Of a stretch of DNA of 64,000 nucleotides, positions 16,635-26,719 are shown one piece after another (within the stretch, counting starts at the first letter, position 1; each line of letters opens with the position of its first letter). Where the stretch lies: positions 124,001 through 188,000 of the forward strand of contig NZ_JANHAU010000002.1 in NCBI RefSeq assembly GCF_024464185.1, in the 5' to 3' direction. This DNA is from Haloarchaeobius salinus. Lineage in GTDB: Archaea; Halobacteriota; Halobacteria; Halobacteriales; Natrialbaceae. The notes under the pieces were generated by a model that saw only the letters and a list, made by a program, of their open reading frames with translations, had not been told where the DNA came from and did no database searches. Position numbers and translations under genes: made by a program.

Positions 16635-17794
16635 AACAGCGGCGTCAGCTCCTCGTCACCGTCGTCCAGCAGCGCCTCCAGGTTCGCGTCCGACTGCGAG
16701 CGGATCTCATCCAAGTTCTCCATCGCCTCGATGGCGACCTGCTGGAGCCCCTTGATGCGGGGCACGTCGGTCACGCCCGACAGCAGCACCACGCAGGCGA
16801 CCGAGTGCTCGTCCGGCAACGGGTAGTCGCCGCCGCGGATCTCCATCGAGCCGGTCTGCTCCTCCAGCCACCGCCGGCCGTGCTCGATACCCTTCCGGTT
16901 GAGGTACGCCGGCGGCCCGGCCATCACGAGCAGCCCGCGCTCCACGCCGTTGAGCTCGCAGGGCAGCGTGAGCCGCCCGAGCGCCGCCTTCCGGACCAGC
17001 GACGTGATGCGGTTCGTCGTGTCCGTCTCGTCCAGTTCCTTCTTCGAGAACCGCGAGAACAGCCCGCCCTTCCCGCGCTCTATGTGGTCGACCGCGTAGC
17101 CGATGGTGGAGACGCCGCCGCTGCCGAGCGTGTTGATGATCTCGGAGGCGTCGACGACCGATTCGCCGACCGCACCACCCTCGTCGACCTCGCCCGCGCC
17201 GAACAGCACCGCGAGCCGACGTACCAGCTCCTCGTTGATGTCGGCGTACCCCTCCCCCAGTGACTCGCCCGTGTGTCGCCAGGACTCGTTGTCGAAGACG
17301 ATGAGGTTGTCCACCTCGCGGACGAACGTCTGGAACGACCGCGCCGCGTTCAGCGTGTACAGCCCGCCCTCGTCCGAGCCCGGGAGGATACCCAGCCCGT
17401 AGACGGGTTCGGCGTACAGTCGCTTCAGGTGCTTCGCCAGCACCGGCGCGCCGCCCGACCCCGTCCCGCCGCCGAGCCCGGCGACGATCATGAACGCGTC
17501 GATCTCGTGGACCGGCACGTCGTCGAGCGCCGCCTGTATCTCCTCGATGTCCTCCTCGGCGATCTCCGCGCCGAGCTCGTTGTCCGCGCCGACGCCGTGG
17601 CCCTTCACCCTGGTCTGCCCGATGAGCACCTGCCGGTCCTTCGGGACGTGCTTCACCCCGCGAAGGTCGGCCTCGGCGGTGTTCACCGCGATGGCCGCCC
17701 GGACGGTCTTCCCACGGGTCTGCCGGTCGAACTCGAGGAAGCGGTCGACGACCTTCCCGCCCGCCTGCCCGAAGCCGATCATCGCGAGCTTCAC
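16631..17794 (-). CDS. cetZ: CetZ tubulin-superfamily cytoskeletal GTPase
   Basis: The 387-aa protein begins KLAMIGFGQAGGKVVD and has the tubulin/FtsZ GTP signature GGGTGSGG at 108-115, followed by 'PVYGLGILPGSDEGGLYTLNA' type sequence (VYGLGILPGSDEGG) and a C-terminal domain with ACVVLLSGV. The family forms GTP-dependent filaments that control haloarchaeal cell shape and motility. The start is GTG 17794, where CetZ proteins normally begin; no in-frame ATG precedes it. A mini-ORF ends over this GTG (GTGA). It lies downstream of nusA on the same strand with its own predicted promoter. I do not assign a CetZ subgroup. Confidence 0.9.
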   Translation of the reverse strand: MKLAMIGFGQAGGKVVDRFLEFDRQTRGKTVRAAIAVNTAEADLRGVKHVPKDRQVLIGQTRVKGHGVGADNELGAEIAEEDIEEIQAALDDVPVHEIDAFMIVAGLGGGTGSGGAPVLAKHLKRLYAEPVYGLGILPGSDEGGLYTLNAARSFQTFVREVDNLIVFDNESWRHTGESLGEGYADINEELVRRLAVLFGAGEVDEGGAVGESVVDASEIINTLGSGGVSTIGYAVDHIERGKGGLFSRFSKKELDETDTTNRITSLVRKAALGRLTLPCELNGVERGLLVMAGPPAYLNRKGIEHGRRWLEEQTGSMEIRGGDYPLPDEHSVACVVLLSGVTDVPRIKGLQQVAIEAMENLDEIRSQSDANLEALLDDGDEELTPLF

Positions 17795-17835
17795 CGTCGG
17801 GCCACCCCCGGGAACCGCCTCGATACTGTACTCAT
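17791..17835 (-). CDS. Candidate leader mini-ORF overlapping cetZ start (14 aa)
   Basis: ATG at 17835 opens 14 codons (MSTVSRRFPGVARR) ending in TGA at 17793-17791, which overlaps the cetZ GTG start as GTGA. A TATA-like TATTTATC at 17868-17861 lies about 29 nt upstream of this ATG, so the first codon is at or next to the predicted transcription start. GGGGGTGG just before the cetZ GTG could act as a ribosome-binding site. Expression is inferred only. Confidence 0.42.
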   Translation of the reverse strand: MSTVSRRFPGVARR

Positions 17836-17860
17836 GGTGACCAGTTACGTCCCCCGTGCA

Positions 17861-17868
17861 GATAAATA
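17861..17868 (-). promoter_or_regulatory. TATA-like box for cetZ
   Basis: 'gataaata' (TATTTATC on the minus strand) lies about 29 nt before the mini-ORF ATG at 17835 and about 70 nt before the cetZ GTG. The cetZ mRNA should therefore carry a leader of about 40 nt. Confidence 0.55.
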
Positions 17869-17975
17869 CAGACGCCGACTGAAGGTACTGATTGAACCGG
17901 GTGGTAGCTGCGATGTCACCCTGTCCCACGACAGGTCACGACGCGATCTGACCCCTGGAGAAAATCAGCCCGAAT

Positions 17976-18395
17976 CTACGCCAGCTGGATGTCGTCCACG
18001 TCGAAGTGCCGTTTCGCCAGCTCGCGTGCGGTGTCGATGTTCCGGCCGTCCGCGCCGATGGCGACGCCGGTGTCGGCCTCGTCGACCTCGGCGTAGGCGA
18101 CGGTGTCGCCGTTCTCGCTGATGGTGACGTGGTACACCGCCGCCGGGGCGAGCGCGTTCGCGACGAAGTCCGCCGCGGTGTCGGCGTCCTCGACGAGTTT
18201 CACGTCGCGGCCGAGGCGTTCCTCGACCTCGGCGACGTGCTGGCCGCCCGGACCGATGGCGGTACCCATATCGCCGGCGGCGACGAGGACGACGACGCGG
18301 TCGTCCTCGACCAGGCAGTCCCGACCGCTCGCGCCGGTGACCTCCTCGAACAGTCCGAGGATACGCAGCGCCTCGTCCGTCAGCGTGACCGCCAT
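17976..18395 (-). CDS. nusA: NusA-like transcription factor
   Basis: The 139-aa archaeal NusA consists of two KH domains only: GTAIGPGGQHVAEVEERLG (first KH loop) and GVAIGADGRNIDTARELAK (second). It lacks the N-terminal RNAP-binding and S1 domains of bacterial NusA. It binds RNA and is thought to act in elongation or termination. It is the last gene of the RNA polymerase operon; its ATG overlaps the rpoA2 stop (TGATG). A T-rich stretch follows on the minus strand (17960-17968) and could end the transcript. In most haloarchaea rpsL comes next; here it does not. Confidence 0.92.
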   Translation of the reverse strand: MAVTLTDEALRILGLFEEVTGASGRDCLVEDDRVVVLVAAGDMGTAIGPGGQHVAEVEERLGRDVKLVEDADTAADFVANALAPAAVYHVTISENGDTVAYAEVDEADTGVAIGADGRNIDTARELAKRHFDVDDIQLA

Positions 18396-19597
18396 CAGTC
18401 AGCTTGCGAGGACCGGTTGACCGACCCCATCTTGAGGTTCACGTCGCCGGTGCCGAGCTTGATGGGCTTGCCGACGATGACGTTCTCGGTGACGCCGTTG
18501 AGGTCGTCGACCTCGCCGTGGATGGCGGCGTCGAGCAGGTGGTTGACCGTGACCTCGAACGCCGCACGCGCGAGGACGGACTCCTTCGAGCCGGAGATGC
18601 CGTGGCGGCCGATGGACTCGATCTCGCCGCGGTTGGTCATGATGTCCGCGACGAGCATCAGGTGTCGGACGTTCACGTCGTCCAGCCCCTGCTCCTCGAG
18701 GGTGGTCTTCGTCTCCTCGATGATGGTCTCGCGGGCCGCCTCGATGCCGAGCTCGGAGTGGATCTCGTGGATGTTGTTGCAGGTGGTCCGCGAGGCGTCG
18801 ACGCCCTCGATGGAGAGCACGTCCCCGAACGCGGAGCCCTCGGTGTAGAGGACGAACTCCTCGCCGTCTTCCTTCTCCTCCTTGCGGATGACGACGCGGG
18901 CGATCTCCTCGATGCCCTTGAACGTCACGTCGCGCAGCTCCTCGACGAGCTGGAGCAGGTCGCGGTACGACGGCTCCTCGGGGCCGAACTCGACGCTCGT
19001 GCCCTGCTGGACCGTCTTGACACCGAGGGAGTCCTCGATGATGTCGGCGACCTCGCCGGCGATCTCGTCGACGCTGTCGACGGTCGGCCAGCGCTCCTGG
19101 AGCGTGTCCGGGTTGAGGTCGATGTGGACGCGCATGTCGGCGACGTTCGTGGAGATGTCGCCGAGCGCGAGTATCTTCGTCGCCTCGATCTTCCAGACGA
19201 CCTCGTGGGCCTTCTCGCGGTCCGTCGCGTACTCGTCCTCGAGGTGGACCGTCATGGTCGGCGTGTCGGGCGTCTTCCGGGCGTCGACCAGCTCGATGAG
19301 CCGGGGCAGGCCCTGGGTGACGTCGATCTCCGCGACGCCCGCGTAGTGGAACGTGTTCATCGTCAGCTGCGTGCCCGGCTCCCCGATGGACTGGGCGCTG
19401 ACGGTGCCGACGGGGTCGAGCGCGTCGACCCGCGTGTCGAGGTAGCGGTGTTCGACGGCGCGGGCGATCTCGTCCGCCTGCTCGACGGAGGCGTCACGCG
19501 CCTCGACCGCCTGGTACACCTCTGCCTTCAGCTCCTCGGGCAGCTCGGTGTCCTCGACGACGGCCTCGACGTCGGCGGAGACGTCGAACTCAGTCAT
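18395..19597 (-). CDS. rpoA2: DNA-directed RNA polymerase subunit A''
   Basis: The 400-aa subunit corresponds to the C-terminal part of the largest subunit (beta' of bacteria). Recognisable segments are [25 protein letters not shown] cut to [18 protein letters not shown] (trigger loop and bridge-helix end), [12 protein letters not shown] and [20 protein letters not shown]. The start at [10 protein letters not shown] (19597) overlaps the end of rpoA1 by 8 bp (ATGACTGA), consistent with translational coupling. With A' it forms the clamp and part of the active centre. Confidence 0.95.
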   Translation of the reverse strand: MTEFDVSADVEAVVEDTELPEELKAEVYQAVEARDASVEQADEIARAVEHRYLDTRVDALDPVGTVSAQSIGEPGTQLTMNTFHYAGVAEIDVTQGLPRLIELVDARKTPDTPTMTVHLEDEYATDREKAHEVVWKIEATKILALGDISTNVADMRVHIDLNPDTLQERWPTVDSVDEIAGEVADIIEDSLGVKTVQQGTSVEFGPEEPSYRDLLQLVEELRDVTFKGIEEIARVVIRKEEKEDGEEFVLYTEGSAFGDVLSIEGVDASRTTCNNIHEIHSELGIEAARETIIEETKTTLEEQGLDDVNVRHLMLVADIMTNRGEIESIGRHGISGSKESVLARAAFEVTVNHLLDAAIHGEVDDLNGVTENVIVGKPIKLGTGDVNLKMGSVNRSSQAD

Positions 19598-22523
19598 CGG
19601 ACTCCACCTCCGTGAGGAGGTCGGGGTTGCGACGTGACTCGCCGTGCTCGGAGAGGTTCGTCGGCAGCGCCTTGTCGCCGAGGAACTCCGCCTTGGAGTC
19701 CTCGCTCTCGAACTCCGCCTCGAGCACGCGGTCGGCGATCTGCTCGACGTCGATGCCGTGTTCGTCGTCGTAGGCGACCTTCGTCGGCGAGGTGCCGTCC
19801 TCGCCGAACTCGAACTGGACGATGTTGTCGCTGGTGTCACGCACGGTGCCGTCGTACTGCGTCTCCAGCTCGGACAGGGCGTTGATGAGCCGGCGCTGGA
19901 GGTAGCCGGACTTCGAGGTCCGGACCGCCGTGTCGACCAGGCCCTCGCGGCCGCCCATCGCGTGGAAGAAGAACTCCCGCGGGGTCAGGCCGCCGGTGTA
20001 GGAGTGCTCGACGAAGCCGTGTGCCTCCGCGGAGAGGTCGTTCGGCTTGTAGTGGCTCAGCGTGCGGTCCTCGTAGCCGCGGCTGATGCGCGAGCCACGG
20101 ACTGCCTGCTGACCGACACAGCCGGCCATCTGGGTCAGGTTGAGCATCGACCCACGCGCACCGGAGTTGGCCATGACGACGGCGGGGTTGTCGTCCTCGA
20201 AGTGCTCCTCGGCGATGTCGCCGGCGTTGTCACGCGCCTTGCCGAGCGTCTGCATGATCTTCATCTCCAGCGTCTCGTCGACGGTCCGGCCGGGTAGCGA
20301 CTCCAGCTCGCCGGCGTCGTACGTCTCGATGAGCTCCTGGACGCGGTCGTAGGCGTCCTCGATGGTCTCGTCGATGCGCGCCTGGGCCTCGCCCGGGATG
20401 GTCTCGTCGTCGATCCCGATGGAGAACCCGAAGTGCATGATCGAGCGCATCGCCAGCGTGGCGACCTCGTTGATGAACTGTCGGGCGCGGGTGAGGCCGT
20501 ACACCTTCGCGATGGTGTCGACGACCTCGCCGCCGAACGCGCCGACGCCGTCCTCGTCGATGGTGCCGGAGACCAGCTGGCCGTCCTCGATGACGACCTC
20601 GTCGCCGGTGTTCGACTGGAACTCCAGGTTGAGGTCGTCGGGCAGCAGCTCGGAGAACAGCTGGCGACCGGTCCAGTACGGACGGTCGTCATCGTCGACG
20701 CCTGCCTCCTCGGGCAGCTCGTCGATGCGGGTCGCACGCAGCAGGTCGAGCGCCTGCGTCTCGTTGAACTGCGGGTTCGTGTGGGTGAGCAGGTACGTCC
20801 CGGAGATGTGGTCCTGGATGGCCCCGATGATGTTCTCGCCGAAGCGCGGGCTGAGGATCTGCTCCTGCACGCGCATGAGGACGCGCGCCTCGGCGCGGGC
20901 CTCCTCGTTCTGCAGCGCGTGCATGTTCATCTCGTCGCCGTCGAAGTCGGCGTTGTACGGCGGACAGACGACGGTGTTCAGGCGGAACGTCTTGTACGGC
21001 ATCACCACGACCTCGTGGGCCATGATGGACATCCGGTGCAGCGAGGGCTGCCGGTTGAACACGACGATGTCGCCGTCGATGAGGTGTCGGTTGACCTCCC
21101 AGCCGGGCTCTACCTTCTCCGAGAGCTCCTCGCAGTTCTTCTCGGTCACCTTCAGGCGGCGACCGTCCGGCCGTCGGACGTAGTTCGCGCCCGGGTGGCT
21201 CTCGGGCCCGTTGCTGACGTAGCGCCGGGCGTCCTCTAAGTTCCGCTCGGTGACGTTCATCGTCTGGGTCATCTCCGTCGCGACCCGGTCCGGCACGCCG
21301 ACCTCGTTCAGCGAGAGCGTCGGGTCCGGGCTGATGACGGTCCGGGCGGAGAAGTTCACGCGCTTGCCGGACAGGGAGCCACGGAAGCGGCCCTCCTTGC
21401 CCTTCAGGCGCTGGGACAGCGTCTTCAGGGGCCGACCGGAGCGATGCCGCGCCGGCGGCGTCCCCGATATCTCGTTGTCCATGAACGTCGTGACGTGGTA
21501 CTGGAGCAGCTCCCAGAGGTCCTCGATGATGAGCTGGGGCGCACCCGCCTCGCGGTTCTCCATGAACCGCTGGTTGATGCGGATGATGTCGACCAGCTTG
21601 TGGGTCAGGTCGTCCTCGGAGCGCTGGCCGTTGTCCAGCGTGATCGAGGGCCGTGCGGTCACCGGCGGCACCGGCAGCACGGTCAGGATCATCCACTCCG
21701 GCCGTGACTTCTCGGAGCTGATGCCGAGCACCTCGATGTCCTCGTCCGGGATGTCCTCGAACCAGTCGCGGATGTCCGAGGGCATCAGCTTGTTCATGTC
21801 CTCCTCGGTGAGGTCGATGTCGAGCGCCTTCTCCAGCGCCTTCCGGTCCGACTCGCGCGGGCGGAACTCGCCCGAGAGGATCTGGTTGACCCGGGAGAGC
21901 TCGATGCCGGTCTCGTTCGCGAGCGCCTCGCGGCCCATCGGCTCGTCGTCGTCCTCGCCGGGCTGCATCGCCGCGGCGATGCGCTGGGAGTACTCCGAGG
22001 TCAGCACCTGCTGGACCTCGTAGTACGTCGTCGGCTTCTCGTGCTGGATGTCGAACTGGATCTCGCCGCAGAACGGACAGCGGTCCTTCTTCCGGGCCTG
22101 CCGGATGGCCGCCTTCGTCACGTCGTTGAGGTCGCGACCCAGCTTGCGCGTCTGGTCGAGCTGGCCGCGGAACTCATCGCGCTCGTCCTCGGTGAGACAG
22201 AGCCGGGCGCACTCGCGGCAGGTGCCACGGAGCAGTCGCCGGATGAGCTTCGTGAAGCCGACGTGGATGACGGGCGCGGCCAGCTCGATGTGGCCGAAGT
22301 GCCCGTTGCACGACCCCGAGTGCTGGCCGCAGGTCTTGCACTCCAGCCCGGGGTCGATGACGCCCAGGCGCGGGTCCATCAGCCCCATGTCGATGGGGAA
22401 GCCGTCGTCGTCGTACGTGTCCGCCGTGATGATCTTCGTGGCGGACATGTCCCGGTACTCCTCCGGGTCCATCAGCCCGAAGTCGATCTCGCCGATCTCC
22501 TTTGGTGTCTGTGAGCTTGCCAT
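19590..22523 (-). CDS. rpoA1: DNA-directed RNA polymerase subunit A'
   Basis: The 977-aa subunit has an N-terminal zinc cluster (CKTCG..., [12 protein letters not shown]), a second CxxC pair ([14 protein letters not shown]), the switch and clamp region ([20 protein letters not shown] cut to [18 protein letters not shown]), and the absolutely conserved catalytic loop [10 protein letters not shown] (about residues 522-531) whose aspartates hold the active-site Mg. The C-terminus ends where A'' begins, as usual in Archaea. It starts 1 bp after rpoB1. Confidence 0.97.
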   Translation of the reverse strand: MASSQTPKEIGEIDFGLMDPEEYRDMSATKIITADTYDDDGFPIDMGLMDPRLGVIDPGLECKTCGQHSGSCNGHFGHIELAAPVIHVGFTKLIRRLLRGTCRECARLCLTEDERDEFRGQLDQTRKLGRDLNDVTKAAIRQARKKDRCPFCGEIQFDIQHEKPTTYYEVQQVLTSEYSQRIAAAMQPGEDDDEPMGREALANETGIELSRVNQILSGEFRPRESDRKALEKALDIDLTEEDMNKLMPSDIRDWFEDIPDEDIEVLGISSEKSRPEWMILTVLPVPPVTARPSITLDNGQRSEDDLTHKLVDIIRINQRFMENREAGAPQLIIEDLWELLQYHVTTFMDNEISGTPPARHRSGRPLKTLSQRLKGKEGRFRGSLSGKRVNFSARTVISPDPTLSLNEVGVPDRVATEMTQTMNVTERNLEDARRYVSNGPESHPGANYVRRPDGRRLKVTEKNCEELSEKVEPGWEVNRHLIDGDIVVFNRQPSLHRMSIMAHEVVVMPYKTFRLNTVVCPPYNADFDGDEMNMHALQNEEARAEARVLMRVQEQILSPRFGENIIGAIQDHISGTYLLTHTNPQFNETQALDLLRATRIDELPEEAGVDDDDRPYWTGRQLFSELLPDDLNLEFQSNTGDEVVIEDGQLVSGTIDEDGVGAFGGEVVDTIAKVYGLTRARQFINEVATLAMRSIMHFGFSIGIDDETIPGEAQARIDETIEDAYDRVQELIETYDAGELESLPGRTVDETLEMKIMQTLGKARDNAGDIAEEHFEDDNPAVVMANSGARGSMLNLTQMAGCVGQQAVRGSRISRGYEDRTLSHYKPNDLSAEAHGFVEHSYTGGLTPREFFFHAMGGREGLVDTAVRTSKSGYLQRRLINALSELETQYDGTVRDTSDNIVQFEFGEDGTSPTKVAYDDEHGIDVEQIADRVLEAEFESEDSKAEFLGDKALPTNLSEHGESRRNPDLLTEVESDD

Positions 22524-22524
22524 G

Positions 22525-24354
22525 TTAGACTGCGTCCTCCAGTTCGAGTCGCGGGGCGATGCCGAGTGCCTTCATCTCGTCCAGCAGGAGCTTGAAGGCG
22601 TAGCTCATCTCTATCTCGTGGATGTCGGTCTCCTCGCCGCAGTTCGGGCAGTACACCCGACGCTGGTCGACGTTCTCGACCGCGCTCATCCCACACTGCC
22701 CGCAGACGTGGATGAACTCGCGGTCGGACTCGTCGAGCAGGCGCTCCTTGAGCGCCATCGCCGCGCCATGCCCGATGAGCACGTCGCGCTCCATCTCCCC
22801 GACGCGCAGGCCACCCTCGCGGGCACGGCCCTCGGTCGGCTGCCGGGTGAGCACCTGCACCGGCCCGCGCGAACGGGCGTGCAGCTTGTTCGAGACCATG
22901 TGGTACAGCTTCTGGTAGAAGATGACCCCGACGAAGATCTCGGCGTCGATCTTCTCGCCGGTGACGCCGGAGTAGAGGGTCTCCTTGCCCGAGGACTTGA
23001 AGCCGGCCTCCTCGAGCCCGTCGCGGAGCTCGTGCTCGTCCTCACCGGTGAAGGGGGTCCCGTCGACACGGCGGCCCTCCAGCGCGCCGATCTTGCCGCC
23101 CAGCATCTCCAGCACGTGGCCGACCGTCATCCGCGACGGCAGCGCGTGCGGGTTGACGATGAGGTCCGGGACGACGCCCTCCTGCGTGAAGGGCATGTCC
23201 TCCTGGGGTGCGATGTGGCCGACGACACCCTTCTGTCCGTGCCGGGACGCGAACTTGTCGCCCATCTCCGGGATGCGCTCGTCGCGCACGGACACCTTCG
23301 AGAGCTTCGAGCCGTCCTCGCCCTCCATCAGCGTGACCGTGTCGACGACGCCGGATTCACCGGAACGCATCGTCACGCTCGTCTCACGTCGCTTCTGCGG
23401 GGAGAGGCCGCCCATGTCGTCGGGCTCCTCCAGGAACCGCGGCGGCGAGGTCTTCCCGAGCAGCACGTCGTTCTCGCCGACGCGCGTCTCCGGGTTGACC
23501 AGGCCGTCCTCGTCGAGGTGCGTGTACGCGTCCTCGCCGCGTGCACCGCGCACGTCCTGGCTCGGGATCTCGAACCGGTCCTCCTGCCCGCCGGGGTAGC
23601 GCCGTTCCTCGCCCTCGTAGGTGCGGAAGAAGTGCGACCGGGCGAGTGCGCGGTCGACCGACCCCTGGTTGAGCACGAGCGCGTCCTCGATGTTGAACCC
23701 CTCGTAGCTCATCACGGCGACGACGAAGTTCTGTGCCGCGGGTCGCTCGTCGTAGCCGATCTGCTCGGTGGTCTGGGTCTTGACCATCGAGAGCTGCGGG
23801 TAGTGCAGCAGGTGCTGGCGCGTGTCCGGCCGGATGCGGTAGTTCGCGCTCGGCAGCCCGAGCGACTGCTTGATCATCCCCGCACCCATCGTGATGCGCG
23901 GCGACGCGTTGTGCTCCGGGTACGGGATCATGCCCGCACCGATGCCGAAGATGAGCTGCGGGTCGACCTCGAGGTGCGTGTGGTCCTCGGTGAGGTCCTC
24001 GCGGTCGACGGCGACGTAGATGTCCTCCTCCTCCTCGGCGTCGATGAACTCGACGTGGCCGTGCTCGACGAGGTCGTCGAACTGCAGTTCGCCGTTGCGG
24101 ACCGCCTCGATCTCCTCCTCGGAGATGCGGGTCTCGCCGTTCTCGACGACCAGCAGCGGGCGACGTGCCCGGCCGGCGTCCGCGTTGACGATGACCTCGC
24201 GGGTGCGGTCCTTCACGGAGACGTTCACCATCTCGCTCACCTCGCCGAGCCGGCGGGCCTCGCGGATCTGCTCCGCGAGCTCGTGCGGCTCGGGGTGTGT
24301 CCCGACCAGACTACCGTTGACGTATACCTTCGCTTCGCGCTGTTGACTTGCCAT
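22525..24354 (-). CDS. rpoB1: DNA-directed RNA polymerase subunit B'
   Basis: The 609-aa subunit is the C-terminal half of the second-largest subunit. It contains [36 protein letters not shown] (conserved active-centre region), [18 protein letters not shown] and a C-terminal zinc ribbon CGQCG...CPNCGEE. Splitting of B into B'' and B' is the rule in haloarchaea and methanogens. It begins 3 bp after the rpoB2 stop and ends 1 bp before rpoA1. Confidence 0.97.
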   Translation of the reverse strand: MASQQREAKVYVNGSLVGTHPEPHELAEQIREARRLGEVSEMVNVSVKDRTREVIVNADAGRARRPLLVVENGETRISEEEIEAVRNGELQFDDLVEHGHVEFIDAEEEEDIYVAVDREDLTEDHTHLEVDPQLIFGIGAGMIPYPEHNASPRITMGAGMIKQSLGLPSANYRIRPDTRQHLLHYPQLSMVKTQTTEQIGYDERPAAQNFVVAVMSYEGFNIEDALVLNQGSVDRALARSHFFRTYEGEERRYPGGQEDRFEIPSQDVRGARGEDAYTHLDEDGLVNPETRVGENDVLLGKTSPPRFLEEPDDMGGLSPQKRRETSVTMRSGESGVVDTVTLMEGEDGSKLSKVSVRDERIPEMGDKFASRHGQKGVVGHIAPQEDMPFTQEGVVPDLIVNPHALPSRMTVGHVLEMLGGKIGALEGRRVDGTPFTGEDEHELRDGLEEAGFKSSGKETLYSGVTGEKIDAEIFVGVIFYQKLYHMVSNKLHARSRGPVQVLTRQPTEGRAREGGLRVGEMERDVLIGHGAAMALKERLLDESDREFIHVCGQCGMSAVENVDQRRVYCPNCGEETDIHEIEMSYAFKLLLDEMKALGIAPRLELEDAV

Positions 24355-24357
24355 GTG

Positions 24358-25923
24358 TTAGTCGTCCGCGGGTGTTTCCTGGCCCTGTCCTTCGAGCCCG
24401 GGGATACCCTTGACCCCCATCGACGCCAGTTCTCGTTTGAGTCCCTGTTCGTCCTCGATGTTCTGTGACAGCTCCATCGCCTGGGCGAAGTTCTTCACCA
24501 GCCCACAGTTCGGCCCCTCGGGCGTCTCGGAGGGACAGATGCGACCCCACTGGGTCGCGTGCAGGTCACGCGCCTCGAAGTGGGGCTGGCTGCGCGACAG
24601 CGGCGAGCGCAGCCGGCGCAGGTGCGACAGCACGCCCATGAAGTCGGTCCGGTCGACCAGCTGGCTCACGCCGGAGCGGCCGCCGACCCAGTTCCCCGTC
24701 GCGATGGGGTGCTCCAGGCGCTCGGTGAGCACGTCCGAACGAACGACCGTACTGACCGAGAGCTGCCGGTTGCGCATGTTGGCGCGCTCGAGCTGGTACT
24801 TCACGTCGCGTGCCAGCTTGTTCAGCGCCGTCCGGAACAGGTCCTTCATCAGGTCGCCGGAGACCTTCAGACGCTTGTTCGCGTAGTGGTCCTTGTCGTC
24901 GGACTCGCGCCGTCCGAGCGCGAGTTCGAAGCAGGCCTCCGCCATCCGGCAGAGGTAGTACGACTTGTTGATGCGGACGTCCTCCTCCTCGACGCCCTCC
25001 TCGTGGAGGTGCGGCAGGAGGTACCGGTCGATGACGTAGTTCGCCCGCTTGAGCTGGTAGTTCTTCCCCTGGCCGGAGGCGACGCGCTTGCCCAGCGTCT
25101 CGATGGCCTCCTCCTGGCTCTGGACCTCCGCGGCCTCCAGGTTCTCCAGCATGTACTTGACGACCTCCGGGTCGTCGCTGACGCGGTGGACGATCTCCTC
25201 GTCCGACTCCAGCCCGAGTGCGCGCACGAGCGTGACGAAGTTGATGCTCCCCGACACGGACGGGAACGACACCTCGAGCAGGCCCTCGCGGTTGCGCTCA
25301 CAGAGCACCAGTGCGCGGTAGCCCCGGCGCTGCGAGAAGGTCTTCGCGACCTGAATCTCGTCGCCGTACTTCGTGTCGTACTCGGCGAGGATCTTGTTCG
25401 GTGCGAGGTCCTCGCTCGTCATCAGCACGCGCTCGGAGCCGTTGACGATGAAGTAGCCACCGGGGTCGGCGGGGTCCTCGCCGATCTCGATGAGCTCCTC
25501 GTCCGAGAAGCCCGCGATGTTGCACTTCTCCGAGCCGACCATGATGGGCATCCGGCCGATCTTGGTCTCGGTGGAGTCGACGACCCGCTCCTCGCCCTCC
25601 TCGCCCTTCACGATGGACATCTCCATGAAGACGGGCGCGGAGTACGTGATGTTCCGGAGGCGTGCCTCCTGCGGGTAGAGCAGTTCCTCGGAGCCGTCGG
25701 CCTCCCGCACGCGTGGGGTCACGACGCGGACGTCGCCCAGCTCGACGTGGACGGGCTCCTCGCCCTCCTTGTCGCCGATGTCCGTGTCGATGGTCTCCTT
25801 CTCGTCCACGACGCGTTGCATCCCCCGGTTGAGGAACGCGTTGAACGAGCGGAAGTGGTGTTCTGCGAGTCTGTCCTTCGAGAAGTACTCACGCGAAATC
25901 GCGCGTCGGTTTGCTCTGTCCAT
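24358..25923 (-). CDS. rpoB2: DNA-directed RNA polymerase subunit B''
   Basis: The 521-aa subunit is the N-terminal half of the second-largest subunit: FLNRGMQRVVDE, GYFIVNGSERVLMTSEDLAPN (cut to YFIVNGSERVLMTSEDLAPN), RRLRSPLSRSQPHFEARDLH and the highly conserved GRICPSETPEGPNCGLVKNF. It begins 4 bp after rpoH. The lobe and protrusion domains it forms contact downstream DNA and the RNA-DNA hybrid. Confidence 0.97.
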   Translation of the reverse strand: MDRANRRAISREYFSKDRLAEHHFRSFNAFLNRGMQRVVDEKETIDTDIGDKEGEEPVHVELGDVRVVTPRVREADGSEELLYPQEARLRNITYSAPVFMEMSIVKGEEGEERVVDSTETKIGRMPIMVGSEKCNIAGFSDEELIEIGEDPADPGGYFIVNGSERVLMTSEDLAPNKILAEYDTKYGDEIQVAKTFSQRRGYRALVLCERNREGLLEVSFPSVSGSINFVTLVRALGLESDEEIVHRVSDDPEVVKYMLENLEAAEVQSQEEAIETLGKRVASGQGKNYQLKRANYVIDRYLLPHLHEEGVEEEDVRINKSYYLCRMAEACFELALGRRESDDKDHYANKRLKVSGDLMKDLFRTALNKLARDVKYQLERANMRNRQLSVSTVVRSDVLTERLEHPIATGNWVGGRSGVSQLVDRTDFMGVLSHLRRLRSPLSRSQPHFEARDLHATQWGRICPSETPEGPNCGLVKNFAQAMELSQNIEDEQGLKRELASMGVKGIPGLEGQGQETPADD

Positions 25924-25927
25924 TCTG

Positions 25928-26155
25928 TCAGTCCACCACGAGTCGGTACACGACCGCTGTGTCTGTCGTTCGCGATTCTCGGATGATCTTCACCACGTCA
26001 CCCATCTCCGCCTCGTCTGGGAGCGCCGGGTCGGTGCGCTTGATCTTCGGAAGGTCCGTCCTGTCGATGTCGTACTCGTCGAGCACGTCGCCGAGCTCGT
26101 CCTCGTCGAGGACGACGTGCTCCGGCACGAGTTCGTGTTGGCTTACGTCTACCAT
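25928..26155 (-). CDS. rpoH: DNA-directed RNA polymerase subunit H (Rpo5)
   Basis: The 75-aa protein is the archaeal homologue of the C-terminal domain of eukaryotic Rpb5, with [13 protein letters not shown]...[11 protein letters not shown] and the C-terminal [11 protein letters not shown]...YRLVVD. It assembles at the jaw of RNA polymerase. It is the promoter-proximal gene of rpoH-B2-B1-A1-A2-nusA. The ATG is overlapped by a short upstream GTG frame (26149-26190). Confidence 0.95.
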   Translation of the reverse strand: MVDVSQHELVPEHVVLDEDELGDVLDEYDIDRTDLPKIKRTDPALPDEAEMGDVVKIIRESRTTDTAVVYRLVVD

Positions 26156-26220
26156 GGTTGTGTCTGACCGGAGAGAGAAGCTGCTGTCACGAGATACTAC
26201 AGGGCACTACCGGCGGGAGG

Positions 26221-26229
26221 CATTTAACG
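26221..26229 (-). promoter_or_regulatory. TATA-like box for the RNA polymerase operon
   Basis: ACGTTAAAT on the minus strand is the only A/T-rich box in the 280 bp between rpoH and the tRNA. Standard spacing puts the transcription start near 26199, giving a leader of about 45 nt, longer than for most genes in this window. The leader includes a 13-codon GTG frame that overlaps the rpoH ATG. Confidence 0.5.
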
Positions 26230-26432
26230 TTTGCCAAGTACGCGCGCGAGCTTCCGCTATCGGTGCCCGCCTCGGCGGCGGGTGCGAACCCGCGGTCGGG
26301 ACGACGCGAACGATCTCAGTTTCGTCCTGACGATTGCGCTACGACCCTAAAGCGTTTGTGCCGCGGTGGACACACGCACACGTCCGCCGATTGGAAAGCC
26401 TTAAGCGTACAACCCGGGTACGATAGGGTGAA

Positions 26433-26505
26433 GCCCGGGTGGTGTAGTGGCCCATCATACGACCCTGTCACGGTCGTGACGCGGGTTCAAATCCCGCCTC
26501 GGGCG
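26433..26505 (+). tRNA. tRNA-Asp (GTC), copy 1
   Basis: The 73-nt gene folds into a full cloverleaf: acceptor GCCCGGG pairs with CTCGGGC (one G-U), discriminator G, anticodon loop CTGTCAC with GTC at 26467-26469 in a 5-bp stem, and T-arm GGGTTCAAATCCC. CCA is not encoded. An A/T box 'ccttaagcg' about 30-35 nt upstream could be its promoter. It is identical to copy 2. Confidence 0.96.
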
Positions 26506-26639
26506 TATTCTGCTGGCGCAACCGAACGAGGGGCGCTAGCGACGAGTGAGTCCGCGCCAGCGAATCGCCGCGAAGGGATTTGAACTAGCGAGCACGCAGC
26601 GAGGACCGTGCGAGTGAAGTTCAGATCCCGCCTCGGGCG
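26506..26639 (+). repeat. Hairpin-rich unit ending in a tRNA-Asp 3'-end copy (unit 1)
   Basis: This 134-bp unit directly follows tRNA-Asp copy 1. It contains a hairpin with an 8-bp stem (GCTGGCGC/GCGCCAGC), a conserved loop core GCGCTAGCGACGA, then GGGATTTGAAC (26575-26585), which pairs with GTTCAGATCCC. It ends in gttcagatcccgcctcgggc (from 26619), a near copy of the tRNA T-arm and 3' acceptor half. Unit 2 after the second tRNA has the same plan. Confidence 0.75.
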
Positions 26640-26719
26640 CTTCGCTTTCTCCTCTTCGAGCGAGACGTCGCTCTCATCGACGGCCAACAGTTCAAATCGA
26701 ATGCCGACCCAACGCCGGC

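Noticed and set aside
22048-24468. Long plus-strand frame antisense to rpoB1
   Set aside because: It covers conserved RNA polymerase codons and shows no recognisable domain.
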